The notes below the pieces were generated by a model that did no database searches, had not been told where the DNA came from, and saw only the letters and a program-made list of their open reading frames with translations. Shown in pieces: positions 12,979-25,140 of a DNA stretch of 64,000 nucleotides (positions are counted from its first letter, which is position 1; each line of letters begins with the position of its first letter). Source of the stretch: Ulota crispa (lineage: Eukaryota; Streptophyta; Bryopsida; Orthotrichales; Orthotrichaceae); contig OY987246.1 in assembly GCA_963920765.1 (NCBI GenBank), positions 8,806,501-8,870,500 of the forward strand. Reading direction: 5' to 3'. Both the position numbers and the translations under genes were made by a program.

Positions 12979-13203
12979 CCCTTGAACGACAAGAAGGTCC
13001 TTTGTGGCTAGTACAATATGGGGTATTTTTCTTGTATTTGGAATGGATCCACACCTCTACTACATTTGAGATCAATAAAGAAGTTGGAGAATAGATCAAT
13101 GCGGTTCTAGTGAGCTACTTGAGATTCCAAATTAAAAAATTTGTTGGTAGCAAATGACAATCATATGTTGGCGTATATACTATGCCCTATTGTCATTCAA
13201 GGG
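12979..13203. mobile_element. TTAA-CCC MITE (225 bp)
   Basis: Flanked by TTAA on both sides (12975-12978 and 13204-13207). Left terminus CCCTTGAACGACAAGAAGG; right terminus reversed CCCTTGAATGACAATAGGG. The interior has no long ORF. TTAA target site plus CCC terminus is the piggyBac signature; a TA target site with an ACCC terminus would also fit. Confidence 0.75.
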
Positions 13204-13375
13204 TTAACTTGGACTCACATGATTCAAATTGGGTTGGAAAGTAGACTTACTTTTCTATATGAAGATATTTTTAATTTTTTCAAAAAATATATATTTTTCA
13301 TTTTGGACAACCTGCAAAAAAGGGCAGCAATTAGGAAATGGTCAATAGGGCATTTAGAGGTTGTTTGCAACCTCT

Positions 13376-13986
13376 AAGGCCTGGTTCAGACTAGCAACCG
13401 GTTGAGATACTGAAATTGGCACCATGTCCGGTGTTTCACGTGATAGAAACCTTTCTGTACAATTGTGTGTCATCCAAGAGTGTGCCTTTGCCAAACAAGT
13501 TTGGTACCACCCTTGGAGCAAGCCCCAAACTTCACTATTTTGTCTGCCAACATGGCTATATTGGTTGGTGAAGATGGATGTAAAAATATTGGGTAGACCC
13601 TTAGTCTGAACCTTGCATTGGTCAAAACCCAAATTTCAACCAATCACGTTCAAAACAAAATTTGCCAGTCGCTACACTGAATATTACATTTAGGTTGCCC
13701 CACACTAGTTTCTCAACATTTCACACTATTTAAATATTTACCGCTGCTACAATATTTTTCATCAAAAATTATTGCAGCAAACTTTTTTTAGAGGGCCTAT
13801 TAACAACAATGAAGCTGAAAAAAGACAAACTAATGACTTCCAAGTCATAAACCACGTGAAATCTAAATATTTAGTGGGTTGCATAGGCTTCCAAGTGACG
13901 AGTCATGAGGTAACTCACCAGGGTAAGGCAACCTAATTGTCAAGGCAACCTAAATGCAATATTCAGTGTAGTCTGAACCGGGCCTT
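13376..13986. mobile_element. Non-autonomous DNA transposon, 18-bp terminal inverted repeats (PIF/Harbinger-like?)
   Basis: Left terminus aaggcctggttcagacta; right terminus reversed aaggcccggttcagacta, one mismatch in 18. If the element begins at GGCC the flanks are TAA and TTA, resembling but not matching a 3-bp Harbinger target duplication. The right half is a copy of the CACTGAATA-GGTTGCC MITE. The element ends about 260 bp upstream of the S1FA-like start codon. Confidence 0.7.
13672..13971. mobile_element. MITE, CACTGAATA-GGTTGCC family, copy 2 (best preserved)
   Basis: Left ctacactgaatattacattt aggttgcc pairs with the right ggcaacctaaatgcaatatt cagtgtag, nearly 28 bp of terminal inverted repeat. 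Total about 300 bp. Its right end directly abuts the terminal repeat of the element at 13376-13986. Confidence 0.85.
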
Positions 13987-14021
13987 ATTGGCAAAGACAA
14001 CAGTGGAATCAGGCCTCTCGA

Positions 14022-14047
14022 CCAATGAGAGCCACCCTAGACGTCAC
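14022..14047 (+). promoter_or_regulatory. Candidate promoter boxes of the S1FA-like gene
   Basis: A CCAAT motif near 14022 is followed by GACGTCAC at 14040-14047, an ACGT-core palindrome of the kind bound by plant bZIP factors, about 200 bp before the ATG. Position and motif are visible; function is inferred. Confidence 0.35.
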
Positions 14048-14245
14048 AATCCGATACGAACGAGAAACACGCGGATGAATGAAAAATCTCCTCGCCAACA
14101 CATCCAGAGGACATATATGGATGACATCCGTTGAGTGTGTGAGAGGAGCAGTCAAACAGAAGCGCGAACTCTCCCTTCCCCTCTCCCACAGAACTGCTCC
14201 AAGTTTTTGCAGAAACAGAGGTTTTTGCTTGGCGGTCGCGGAGCA

Positions 14246-16015
14246 ATGGCGAAGTCTGCAGGGTCGGCGAACGTCGACCCCTTGGGCAAGGTACGTACGC
14301 GTTTAATCGCGCTTTTTTCCAATACAAATCAGTTTTTGCTTTGATCGTAGTATCGATTCCTGGTTATGGCCTGGTTAGGGTGTTCGAGTTTGATCGCGAG
14401 GATGCTGTGTAGGTTTTAGTCCCCGAGGCTTTCATCTTTTTGTAAAGAAGCTCTTACTTCATTAGAAAACGATGTGTTCATTTGAATTTTATTATCGCTT
14501 TTCTCGATACACGTTTTTTCGCGCTTTTTTTCAGTACAAATCAGTTTTTGCTTTTCTCGTAGTATCGATTTCTGGTTAGAGCTTTCGAGTTTGATCGCGA
14601 GAATACTACTCTGTAGGTTGTAGTCCCCGAGGCTTCTTCATTTTGTAAAGAAGCTCTTACTTCATTAGAAAACGATGTGCTCATTTGAATTTTTATCATC
14701 GTTTTTCTCGAGGTGAAGCGTGCGTTGAGAGGCGAGGCAGAACTTGTGTATGTGTGTGTGTGTGTGTGTTTTGATATTTGGTGTAGTTTTTTGCTAATCT
14801 TCTGTAGATCCGTGAGTGAATCTTTTCCTCGTTAGCGATTGTGATATTCTGTAGAGAATCATTGTTGCACTCAATCCATTACCCTAATTCCATCAAGTGT
14901 TTGTATATTGTTTGCGTACTGGTTTGCTATAACTTGGCATTGATAGCCAGCTAGCGAATCTTCGGCTAGTCATGCAATGTTGATTCTGATTCTGAGAGTA
15001 TAGAATGCAAGGGATTTTTATTCTAATCTCTACGTTGTAGAGTTTTACAACAGACTATGTCTTTTTCCCTATTAAGCAGAACTGCCATAGTGTCTGGTCT
15101 TCTATGATCATAGGACGGATTGCTGGTTTTGGTAGCAGAGCATACTGTATTCACATTACCTTGGACTCGGTTCAAATTCCATTCAGATGCATTGAGGTGC
15201 TTGTAGGTCGTAGTAAATTATCAACGGGCATTCTCGTGTCTTGCTTTTTGCATCCATCTGGTCATGGAAAACTGGAGAGGATTTTGTATCTGCTCGCGGA
15301 GATTTAATCCAGCTCAAGTCCAGTTGGACTCGTTAAACCTCGTGAACCTTTTTTATCAATCTAATGAGTTTCTGAAGTGATTTTGATGGAGAGGACGGAT
15401 GAGGGAGACCATCTATTTGTGTTGCACAATGCAAAATATGCATTGCCTGTTTTCGAGGTATTTTGTAATGTCATAGTTAAGGTGTTCAAATTGCAAGTGG
15501 ATAATCAATAAAGTTTGGAATTATTGTGGCCATGAAGCCTTGCATGTGAAAGTGACATTAAAGACGTATTGGGATTGCAAGAGTTAAGAAGGTGGTCTAA
15601 AGGTTCTCAAATTTGTTAAACTCTTTATTTATTGTGTAGGCAACTTCTTGTGCCATAATGGATTGTGATTGTGAGAGCGTTGAATTGAGTAGGTCTTTTT
15701 CTTAGGTTTGTTTGAGGGAATTTGCAATGTGATGTTAACAAAGGTGGTATTAAAGAGGTCTAGGTGTATCTCTGTACAGCCTGGCTAACAGATTGACTGG
15801 TGAATCAGGGAGGTATTCAGAAGAGCACTGGTTTCAATCCAGGGCTGATTGTTCTGATTGCGGTGGTGGGAGCCTTGTTGATTTTTGGTGTTGGCAACTT
15901 CTTGTTGTATCAGTATGCTCAGAAGAATGCCCCGGCCAAGAAAAAGAAGCCAATCTCGATGAAGAAACTGAAAAAGGAGAGGCGGAAAGGAGGAGTACGT
16001 CCAGCTGGAGAATAA
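14246..16015 (+). CDS. S1FA: S1FA-like small DNA-binding/membrane protein
   Basis: Two exons, 14246-14290 and 15809-16015 (donor gtacgt, acceptor cag), phase 0, giving 83 residues, a little longer than the roughly 70-residue plant family. The first exon codes MAKSAGSANVDPLGK. Exon 2 contains the family core GFNPGLIVLI, a hydrophobic stretch of about 20 residues ending in FGVGNFLLYQYAQKN, then the basic tail AKKKKPISMKKLKKERRKGG and a final PAGE. In spinach S1Fa was described as binding the negative S1F element of a plastid ribosomal protein promoter; the conserved hydrophobic segment has made its nuclear role debated. The basic tail could be a nuclear-localisation or DNA-contact region. The gene looks intact; GC is higher around its first exon than in its surroundings. 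Confidence 0.93.
14305..14706. repeat. Two-copy tandem repeat of about 205 bp in S1FA-like intron 1
   Basis: 14305-14512 and 14520-14706 share tacaaatcagtttttgcttt, cgtagtatcgat, gtttgatcgcga, tagtccccgaggctt and gaagctcttacttcattaga in the same order. It is a recent local duplication directly downstream of exon 1. Confidence 0.85.
14750..14771. repeat. TG microsatellite
   Basis: Alternating tg run within the intron of the S1FA-like gene. Confidence 0.9.
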
Positions 16016-17068
16016 GTGGTTACAAGGCTCGTTGCATCTTTATGACAGGACTTTAATGTCTTGCGAGAGGTGCGAAGACAAAAAGGTAGAGAAGTTGTTC
16101 AGTTCCTTGGTATTGTACATTGACATAAATGCTTATATTTAATTTTATTTCCTGGCCAACATTGGTTAGTTAAGTTTCTGAGCTGGGCATCACTTTGGGG
16201 GCTAAACAGCTTGATCGTTGGTTTCTGAGTTTTGTATCTAAGAAGGGCTTGTTGAATGTGAGAGTGTGAAGTTGTTTCCTTTCCTTTTTTTTGAAGGCAA
16301 TCTCCAAGTTGTCTTCCTGCACATGTATGTATGCAATTGAGGAGATGAAACATGCGCACCTGCTGCATGTGGTGTGGCATACAAAAGAAGGATGGTCACG
16401 CAATTCTTTTGTGGTTAAGATTTAAGAGTTGCATGCTCTAATTTTATCGCTTAGAACTGCCAACAAAATCTACTGGAGGAATTTAGTTCTCCCAACAGGG
16501 TTAGACTTTTGTTAATACATGTAATACTAATCGGCTTGTTTAAACCCTAAATCCCGGTATAATAGTAGTGGCAACTCGTATATTTTGCTATTTTTTTGGA
16601 AGCCCAACCTCTTGCCTACTGGAAGTTTGTTGAAATTGAAGGAGCAGTTTATCAGGCTCTCAACAATATCATCGCATCGAGACTACTTTATAGAGATTGG
16701 CTTGCAGTTTGCAAAATTTGAGTGAAGTTCATAGTTGCATGTTTATTGAGGGGCGGTGATGTGATGTTTTGATAGCTACATTTTTTTATAGTTCTAAGTT
16801 GTAAAAGAGCAGTGCAATTTGTATGTTTACTTGAAAGCGTATATCTGCTAATGAAATTGAGCAATTGCACAAAAATGTAACAGCCTCAGAAAGCACTGTG
16901 AGTGAAGTCAATATTGGCCAGTTGGGGCAGCCTATTTGTGCCTGTGATGATATTGGAAACCCCTTCAAAGCATAGCAGGTTTCAGAGTCCGGTAGGTTTC
17001 TCAGCAAACTCTGTTTTGCCTTGCTCAGTTTTTTTTGCAAGAGAATAATATGTTCCTCATGCGTTTAA

Positions 17069-17310
17069 CCCCTGAGCGCCCAGCTCAAAATCCAGTTTAG
17101 ACAGACCTCCTTGCAGTCGAAGTGCCCCTACAAACTGAAAAATATAATCTACAAGATTGAAACCATACAAATTGTTAGTAGGAATCATCTCCATCGTGAT
17201 GGGCTTGATTGGAGGTGGTTTCATCAAAGGAGCAATGAGATTACCTCAGTCAAACTTGTGTTGACCCAACTTTTGGAAAGACATTATAATGTCTCCTAGG
17301 CGCTCAAGGG
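17069..17310. mobile_element. TTAA-CCC MITE (242 bp)
   Basis: TTAA at 17065-17068 and 17311-17314. Left terminus CCCCTGAGCGCCCAGC; right terminus reversed CCCTTGAGCGCCTAGG. No coding capacity. Confidence 0.75.
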
Positions 17311-18283
17311 TTAAAGGTTGGTATCTTGTCATTTTCTTTGTTTTCTCATGCAAGAGAGTCCATGTTTGCACTTTTTCTGCACTTTGATTGATGTGCAAAG
17401 TTTTTTGATTTTCTCAACAAAATGAAACTTAATTTTGTATAACATAACTCTTGTTTTCCTTTGCAAGAATGCTTCAAGAGTTTTTTGTTTTCTCTTAGGT
17501 TGAAACCTCCTATTAAGGAGCATTGTGTTATCTACTCCATAGACACTTCTTAGGAAAGACATTCCATCTACATGTAGACCATAGGGGAGGGGCTTTGCAT
17601 CCAAAGAAGTTACACTAAGTAAGAGTTGATACCCTACTTGAAAAGCAAGTCATTGATGCATACACCTAACATTTTCAAGAAGTTAATATTGAATATACCA
17701 TCCTTCTATCATCTAGTTTGCAAATGCTCACCTTGAATATTGCATGTATCTATACTTCAATTAGACATACTTTTGAATTTGCAACCAATTTATATCTTGT
17801 AGTTTTGAGGTTCAACTTATTTTTTATGCATTTTCACTTACTAGTGATACACTAAATGCTTATTCTCCCCCAACAATGGTATTGTGTAGCAATTGGAAAG
17901 ATGTGTTCCATCATGCAAACCAATGTGAATGTCTTTTAGGCTACTAGGGGTCGCGTCCCCGAACTTGCCATTGATAGTTTAACGACAAACATTTATGAAA
18001 ATGGAGGCAAGGTATAGTGGTAACCACCATATCCCAAGATACAAAGTTGGGGCAACCATTTCATGTGGAATAAAAATTCTAACTTTGCTAAAGCATTGCT
18101 ATCTTTAATTACCTTACACAAGGGCCTCCATATTGCTACTCTTGCATGGAGTGTTGCCACCCATGTAGAATGTGAATCATTATGCTATGGATTGTTTTAC
18201 AATTTGTTCCTTTTTCATCCACTACTTCACCCACAAGAGAGAACATTTCTAGCACAACATTGTAAGCCTCTCGCACAATAACT

Positions 18284-18600
18284 TGAGGTAGGAACCCCAT
18301 CCTTGTGAGGGTCCCCATAACCATCACCTTTGAAATCTTGGAAAATCTATAAAAGCAAAAAGATGTAATGACAAGGATTTACAACATGTGAAAATGAAAC
18401 CTTAGTGTTGTTTATGGGTGCAATGGTAGTTTGCTATTTAAAAATTCACAACTTATTCTCACGGTATCCAATTAATACATTCAAAAAAGCAAACTCATTA
18501 TTTTTTTGTTGCTAATAGGATCTTATAATTTGCTAGATGTTTATTAATAATCATCATGTTCAAAACCCTTAAACTCACGCTTATGGGTGTTCCTACAATA
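18284..18600. mobile_element. MITE, GTAGGAGCACCC family, copy 2 (diverged)
   Basis: Left ttgaggtaggaaccccatcc; right, reversed, ttgtaggaacacccataagc. The right end resembles that of the 11759-12172 element (cacgctaatgggtgctccta there, cacgcttatgggtgttccta here). Confidence 0.5.
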
Positions 18601-18865
18601 CACATAGTTAAATGTTACCACAAGTGAAGTGGCAAGGTGAGCTGTTACCAAGCAATTTTTAATAATAATCAGGATTCTAGAGTATATTTCAACAAGATTT
18701 TATTTTTAAAGTTAGTACATTGAATCTTAGATTACATGAAGTTCAAGGCAGTGTTTGAATATTGTGTGCAAGAATTGTAAGAGCTCAAAGTTTGATTGAT
18801 AAATTTTTCAGCTTCTTGGAAATTCACAACATTTATTATTGAGATAAATTAGGGTGCACTATTAA

Positions 18866-19776
18866 CCCCTAAAGGACCATGGTCTTTATTTTATCAAAAG
18901 ACACTCAAAGTTGCCCCTTCTATGGCAAAGAGTAAAAAAGTTTGAAAATTAGTCATTTTGCATATCTAATTGTATGATCTTGTACTAGATTACTATAAGA
19001 ATGTGTCATACAAAACTCAAGAACTTTGACCGCATAAGTTGGAAGATATTTGCATTTAAAATGTAGAAAATAACTTTTTTGCACTTGGCCTGACTAGATT
19101 ATTTAACTTTGAATTTTTTTAACTTCAATTTTTGCACCATAGAGTTTGGAATTCTATTTTTTTGTGGTGGGAAGTTGAGTTGGGAATCTTGAGAAAAAAA
19201 TTTAAACAAAAAAAAAAAAAATTCTTTCTTTAAAAAAAACATTAGGTAGAAGAAGGTATGAGATTGAACAAAAACTTAAATTGCTACTAATCCTACAATG
19301 GAATTGAAACGCAATAATCCCAATGGTGAGATTGTTCTAGAAAGCAAACTTTACACTCTCAAACAATTTTCTTTGAAAAAAATGTTATACTTGCATTCAA
19401 AAATGAAGTTTATAAGTTATTTTTTCAAGAAGATGCTTGAATTGCCCGAAAAACAAGATTGTTCATAACTTTCTCATAACTAGTCCAAATGAAATGAATC
19501 AAAGCTTTAGATGTAGACAAAGATATAATCTATGAGAAAAAAAAATTCAAGTTTTTATAAGAATTTTGTTTCGTTGCCTAGAGTCCCCAAATTTGTACTT
19601 ATTTGGGCATAACTTTTTCTTTCTAGCATCAATTGGAATGAAAGTTAGATTCCCCAAAAGCTAATGAGTTTTTCTATTTTCAAAAAAAGTTTCAAAAAAT
19701 AAGGACAAAAATTGAGGATGTAGGTACCTGCCCAAAATCCCATTTGTCCCCCATAGGGACAATGGTCTTTTAGGGG
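18866..19776. mobile_element. TTAA-CCC element (911 bp)
   Basis: TTAA at 18862-18865 and 19777-19780. Left terminus CCCCTAAAGGACCATGGTC; right terminus reversed CCCCTAAAAGACCATTGTC, 16 of 19 bases the same. It is the largest of this group here; no transposase reading frame is visible, so it is non-autonomous. Confidence 0.85.
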
Positions 19777-21639
19777 TTAAAGTACATACTTTGAATCTGC
19801 ATCATTAACTTTGAGGTCTTACCATCTATACGATAAAGGGAAATTTTGATGGATACCCGTGAAGTATGCAATATTTGTATAAATGTTGTTAGTTTTTCAG
19901 AAATTGCACAAATATCCTTCAACCATAAGTTTCCAACGTGTTTTTTTTGTTGTGCATGCCATTTCTGTCTCCCTTTGTGAGCACACTAATACTTTTTTCT
20001 TCTTTTGAGTTTGTGCAATTTCTAAAAATCCAGGGGCATCTATACAAATATTGCAAGATTAGGGGTATCTATCAAATTTTCCTACAATTAATGATATTTG
20101 CAAATATGTGTCTATTGGTTATATTATTCAAATCTAGTTCTTGATTCACTCTCCACACCCCACATTTATCCAAATAATGAGTGCTCTATAACCTCTACAA
20201 GTTATAAGGTACGTGTGTGCCTTGCATGCTCTTTGCTACATGTCTCTCTTTGCAAGTGGCTTTCACCCTCCATTTCCCTACCTTTTCCTCTTCCTTCCCT
20301 CCTCAAATTTTCTTCCATGCCTTTTCCTCTCCCTCCCCCTTTCTTGAATTTCCTTTTTTGGGTAAATGAGACACCCATGCTTGACATCCAATCTATATAT
20401 ATATAAAAGAATCTCATGGATTGTTTTGGATGAAAAGTAAAGAGTTTGAGTGCAATTACAAGTTGCATTCCATGCATGTAAGTTGCGCCTTTTACATTTT
20501 AGTTTATTTAACAAGTTGCACCTTTTATGCTTTTTATGGGTGCACTTTTTACATTTTCTATAGTGATCAACCCGTTGGTACAACCGGTGAGTAAACTAGT
20601 ACTTTATAATAGAAAATTTCAAACTTACAACAAGAAAGCTACAAAAAAAAAAATTTAATGACTTTTCACCTTCCCAGTGGATGCCCTCTCCCTTCCACCC
20701 TCTGTGATAGAACTTGCAATGTTGATAGAGAATTATATCACAAGAAAGACAACCAACTCTTTTTAATATAAGTTAAGACTTAAAACACACATTCCAATCT
20801 ATTCAATCCTAAAATTCCAAAATCCAATGTTAAGTTTTATGAGGAAAGTACATTATATGGTTTCTCATTGTAATTTGCACCTCTTCCAAAAAAGTATTAT
20901 ATTTTAGATAGTTTAGTTACTTGGTACGATTTTGACTTTAAAAAAAATTCCATGAAATTCAAGATTATCTAAGGAAAGTTGAAACCCCAAACTTGTAGAT
21001 ATCACCTAATTTTTTTAAAAACAAACTGAAAGACAAAAGGAAACCTTAGTCAAATTCTACGTGCAGTTTGACTTTGTTGGAGCAAGTTGGGACATCAAAC
21101 GGTTGAGAGGTACCACAACTTAAAGACTTTGTACCTCAAACCTCATCATGGAGACTGAATATCATGTAACGTACTCCATGAATAAATAAACTCAAAAGCA
21201 TTGAAGTGATGCCATGTTGCAATTGCAGATATTATGTCACCATCCAAACGTGTCTACAATACAAAAGAAAACAATTAATATTCAGTGTTTGCACTTGGGG
21301 GACAAATTTGAAGGTTTGTTGTTACGAATCTCCCTAGGTCCATAACTTCAATCATCCAAACATTCATATAAAACAATAATTTAGACACAATAAATTATAA
21401 AAACTAGAAGGAGCTCAATCACCCGACCATAGAGAGATTAATTCCCAACAAGAATTAATCTCCTCACCCTTCAAGCCCCATCTTGTACTATCAATCTTTT
21501 CATAAAAATAGAATCACTTTGACTATTTTTATCTTTCTATTTTTAACATTCATCTCCAACTCTTTGCTAGGGTAAAACTCTTAGTTACATTTAGAACTAT
21601 TCTAAATGTAAGTTATATCAAATCTCATCTTTTACTTGG

Positions 21640-21725
21640 AGTTGTTTAACTCCAAGTTCCACTCCTTATCTTATAAAATCTCATCTTTTACTTGGAGTTG
21701 TCTAACTCCAAGTTCCACTCTTTGT
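21640..21725. repeat. Two-copy repeat with a short hairpin
   Basis: cttggagttgtttaactccaag and cttggagttgtctaactccaag are each self-complementary and followed by the same ttccactc; the intervening ataaaatctcatcttttac is also repeated. Confidence 0.7.
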
Positions 21726-21823
21726 CTTGTCATCAAGTGTATGTACCATGCCTTTGTCCTCAAGTTGTACATCTTGTACACTTGTCCTCAAAGGTGCATT
21801 CCAGACATTTGTCATCAACTTAT

Positions 21824-22140
21824 CATGATACTTATCATCAAGTCATCCTGATACTTGTCATCAAGTTATCAAGATACTTATCATCAAGTCATCCTGATAC
21901 TTGTCATCAAGTTATCAAGATACTTATCATCAAGTCATCCTGATACTTGTCATCAAGTTATCAAGATACTTATCATCAAGTCATCCTGATACTTGTCATC
22001 AAGTTATCAAGATACTTATCATCAAGTCATCCTGATACTTATCATCAAGTTATCAAGATACTTATCATCAAGTCATCTTGATACTTGTCATCAAGTTATC
22101 AAGATACTTATCATCAAGTCATCCTGATACTTGTCATCAA
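21824..22140. repeat. 46-bp higher-order tandem repeat of two 23-bp monomers
   Basis: Two alternating 23-bp monomers, atacttgtcatcaagttatc aag and atacttatcatcaagtcatc ctg, form 46-bp dimers repeated about seven times with few changes. Diverged monomers (cttgtcctcaag, cttgtcatcaagg) continue to about 22285. Overlapping ORFs rich in Ser/His/Gln/Val are by-products of the repeat. Confidence 0.9.
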
Positions 22141-23020
22141 GTGTACATATCATGTCTTTGTCCCCAAAGAAGCATTCTGTACACTTGTCATCAAGGGTAC
22201 ATCCCATGCTTTTGTCCTCAAGTTTTACATCCCGTACACTTGTCCTCAAAGGTGCATCTTGTACCCTTGTCCTCAAGTGTAGTACCCTTGTCATGCAAAT
22301 GGAGTTATCTAACTCCAATGCACAATTCCATCATCCAAAGATGTTTGCGTTTAAGGCTTTTCTTATTGCCCACTAATTCACATTTCACTGTGCATTAGTT
22401 CATTTATCAAGCATTCATCCATCAAGGGTCATGACATTTGTTTTAAAGAAATCAAGGATAGCAAAATTGTGAGATATGGAATTAAATAAAAACCATAATA
22501 CATTTCGATTGTTTTCTAAAAATCATATTTTCTTGAACAAAACAATTCTAATATATAGTGCAATTGGTCAACTGCAAAAACATGAGATTTGGTGTTCACT
22601 CACATTTCACACATTTGAAAATAGGATTTAATTGCATTATGAAAACCTTGTAATAAATGTCCTAATAACTTAAAATGGGTGTTAAAAATCATTGGATAAA
22701 AAACAAGCTTGATTTTTCAGAAAACACTAATCTATCCATATAAAAGGATTAGTTGAGTGATTTGATTGGTTAAGAAAAGTGTTGTAGTGGAACTTCTAGT
22801 GACCAGTTATAATTCATTATTAACAACCACATGAATTATGAAGCCCCTCATTTTGATTGACTAAGAGAGTGTGATGGTGCAACTTCCAGTGACGTGTTTG
22901 TTCTTTTTGCAAAAGACCAATAGGGGAGAGAGAGGTACATACATAAAGTGGTTTACAATGAGGTTTTACTTCGACTCTGGTTGCTAATGTTTGTGAATTA
23001 ACAAGTCACTCATGGTTTTA

Positions 23021-23447
23021 ATTTTTAAAGGGAATGACTAGGGGGACACCCCCCTATTGCTATGTGGACACCCCTATAGCCTAACCTATTACATTTGAGA
23101 TTATTATTAGGTTAAAATATGAAATAAAATCAAAACAATAGTTTAGCGCACATCTGCATCTACAAGAATTGCAAACATACAACAAATATATCTCATTTGT
23201 GACATAGTCAAGAGTTAGACTTAAAAATGAAGATAGCAGCTGGTTTAGCTCTTAAATATGTCACAAATGAGACATAGTTTTTATATGGTTGCAATGCTAG
23301 TAGACACAGATGCACGCTAAAATGTATTTTTTGATTTTATTTCTTATTTCAACGTAATAATAATCTCAAATTTAATAGGTTGGGCTATAGGGGGTGTTCA
23401 CGTAGCAATCAAGGGGGTGTCCCCCTAGTCATTCCCTTTTTAAATTG
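23021..23447. mobile_element. Long palindromic foldback element
   Basis: Arms of about 200 bp: left aagggaatgactagggggac accccc..., right its reverse complement with scattered mismatches. Complementarity continues through ggctata, aacctattaaatttgaga, gcgcatctg, caaatgagacata and the aagagtta region to near the centre. Confidence 0.88.
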
Positions 23448-23610
23448 GTCACATTTTGCAATAAGATTGCTACAACAAAATTTACTTATTGGAGGGATAT
23501 TCATGTTGCCTCTGTTGTACCAACATGTACCCAAAATCATTATAGTGTACAAGTTTAGGTACTCATTGTACCAATTTAGGCAACAACTTGATTCAAAGCA
23601 AAGTCCTAGT

Positions 23611-23760
23611 GTAAACCACTTTATGCATGTACCCTTCTCTCCCCAGTTGATCTTTTGCTAAAAGAACTTGTTGTAAACCACTTTACGCATGTACCCCTCT
23701 CCTCTGTTGATATTTTGCTAAAAAGACTCAATGTAAACCTTTTTTATGCATGTATTCCTC
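23611..23760. repeat. Three-copy minisatellite of about 60 bp
   Basis: Units share tgtaaaccactttatgcatg, taccc-ctctcc and gttgatnttttgctaaaa. A reversed single copy (ggtacatacataaagtggtt tacaatg) lies near 22935 on the other side of the palindrome. Confidence 0.8.
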
Positions 23761-23929
23761 TCTCAACATGTGGTGGTCAACAATAAAGTATGAGAAATCA
23801 CTGGAAATTACACCACAACACTCTTTTTAGATTGAGACACTTCACTAGATATTAATAACATGTCATTGACAATTACACCACAACAATCTCTTAGCCAATC
23901 AAAATGCATATGTATTCTTTTATATATAT

Positions 23930-25140
23930 ACTAATTTATGTGCCTGTTGTACCAACGAAGGCAACAAAAACATCCTTGCAACAAACAAATTGTGCAATAG
24001 CAATCTTATTTCCATGCCTCCCTATCTCTATGCCTAGCCTCCTATCCTTGTGCCCCCTATCTCCATGCCTCCTATCCTTGTGCCCCTATCTCCATGCCCC
24101 CCTATACTCGTGCCCCTTAAATTTTACTTAATTTCATTTATGAATTTCATTAAACTTGTACTCTACTCTATTTTACTTTTCATCCAATATGGGATTCTTT
24201 GAGAGAGTACATGAGCGTTTTGATTGGTCAAGAGAAAGTTGTGGTGCAACTGCTAGTGACATGTTGTTAACGTCTGGTGAAGCAAATAAAACAGAGTGAT
24301 GTGGTATAACTTGCAATGATTTGTCATACTTTATTGTTACTCTTATATGTTTTATTTTTCATCTAAAATGGGATTCTTTTATATATACTAGTTTATACAC
24401 CCGTTGTACTAACGGGGTTAACAAAAATATCCTTGCAATAAACAAATTGTTGCAATAGCAGTCTTATATTTGTGCTTCTTATCCCTGTGCCCCCTATCCT
24501 CGTGCCCCCTATACCATACCCCCTATTTTCATGCCTCCTATCCTTGTGCCCTCTATCCTTGTGCCCTCTATCCCCATGTCATCTTTTTGCTAAAAGAAAA
24601 TTGTGGTGTGCAATTGCTAATGACGGAGCAACTGCTAGTGACTTGTTCCTAACGTCTAGCAAAGAGTTGTAGGTGATTTTACTTTATCCATTTATAACTT
24701 TAGTTAAACTTGTACCCTACTCTATTTTTTAGGTGGAACTAAAGATGGACTTTGCGGAATTGTCCTCCCCATCTATGAAATCGTCTACGAAACCGTTGAG
24801 TTCGATTGCTGTAGCATGATATTCTGTTATACTGCCCGTTGTACCAACGGGATTATGCCCTCCACCCCCTATCCCTGTGCCCTATTTTTGTTGAGAGAAA
24901 GTTTTGGTGCAATTGCCAGTGACGGTGCAACTGCCATTGACATGTTGTTAACATCTAGTATAGAGTTGTAGGTGATTTTACTTTATTCCATGTAGAACTT
25001 TAGTTAAACTTGTACTCTACTTTCCTTTTCAAGTGGAATTAAAGATGGGCTTTGCGGAATCGTCCTCCCCACCCATGAAACCGTCGAGTTCAACGGCCAC
25101 CACCACCACGCAATATTTTGTTATTATATAGATAGATAAG
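23930..25140. repeat. Tandem array of about 400-bp units with C-rich minisatellites (Helitron-like?)
   Basis: Roughly three units, each with a head such as cccgttgtaccaacggg, then a run of cctatccctgtgcccc variants, a gcaactgctagtgac stretch, gagttgtaggtgattttact, and a tail gctttgcggaatcgtcctcc followed by cgcaatattttgttatta at the array end. Heads with short palindromic cores recall plant Helitrons, but no CTRR end with its hairpin could be confirmed. Reversed copies lie at 39235-40012 and 40745-40860. Confidence 0.6.

Noticed and set aside
14079-14344. Overlapping ORFs upstream of and across S1FA-like exon 1
   Set aside because: They lie in other frames of the promoter, 5' UTR and exon; only the frame from 14246 continues into the conserved second exon.
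21824-22140. Possible CRISPR array
   Set aside because: The repeats are contiguous 23-bp monomers without unique spacers, in a eukaryotic setting.
21636-22398. His/Gln/Ser-rich ORFs
   Set aside because: By-products of the 23/46-bp tandem repeat in several frames.
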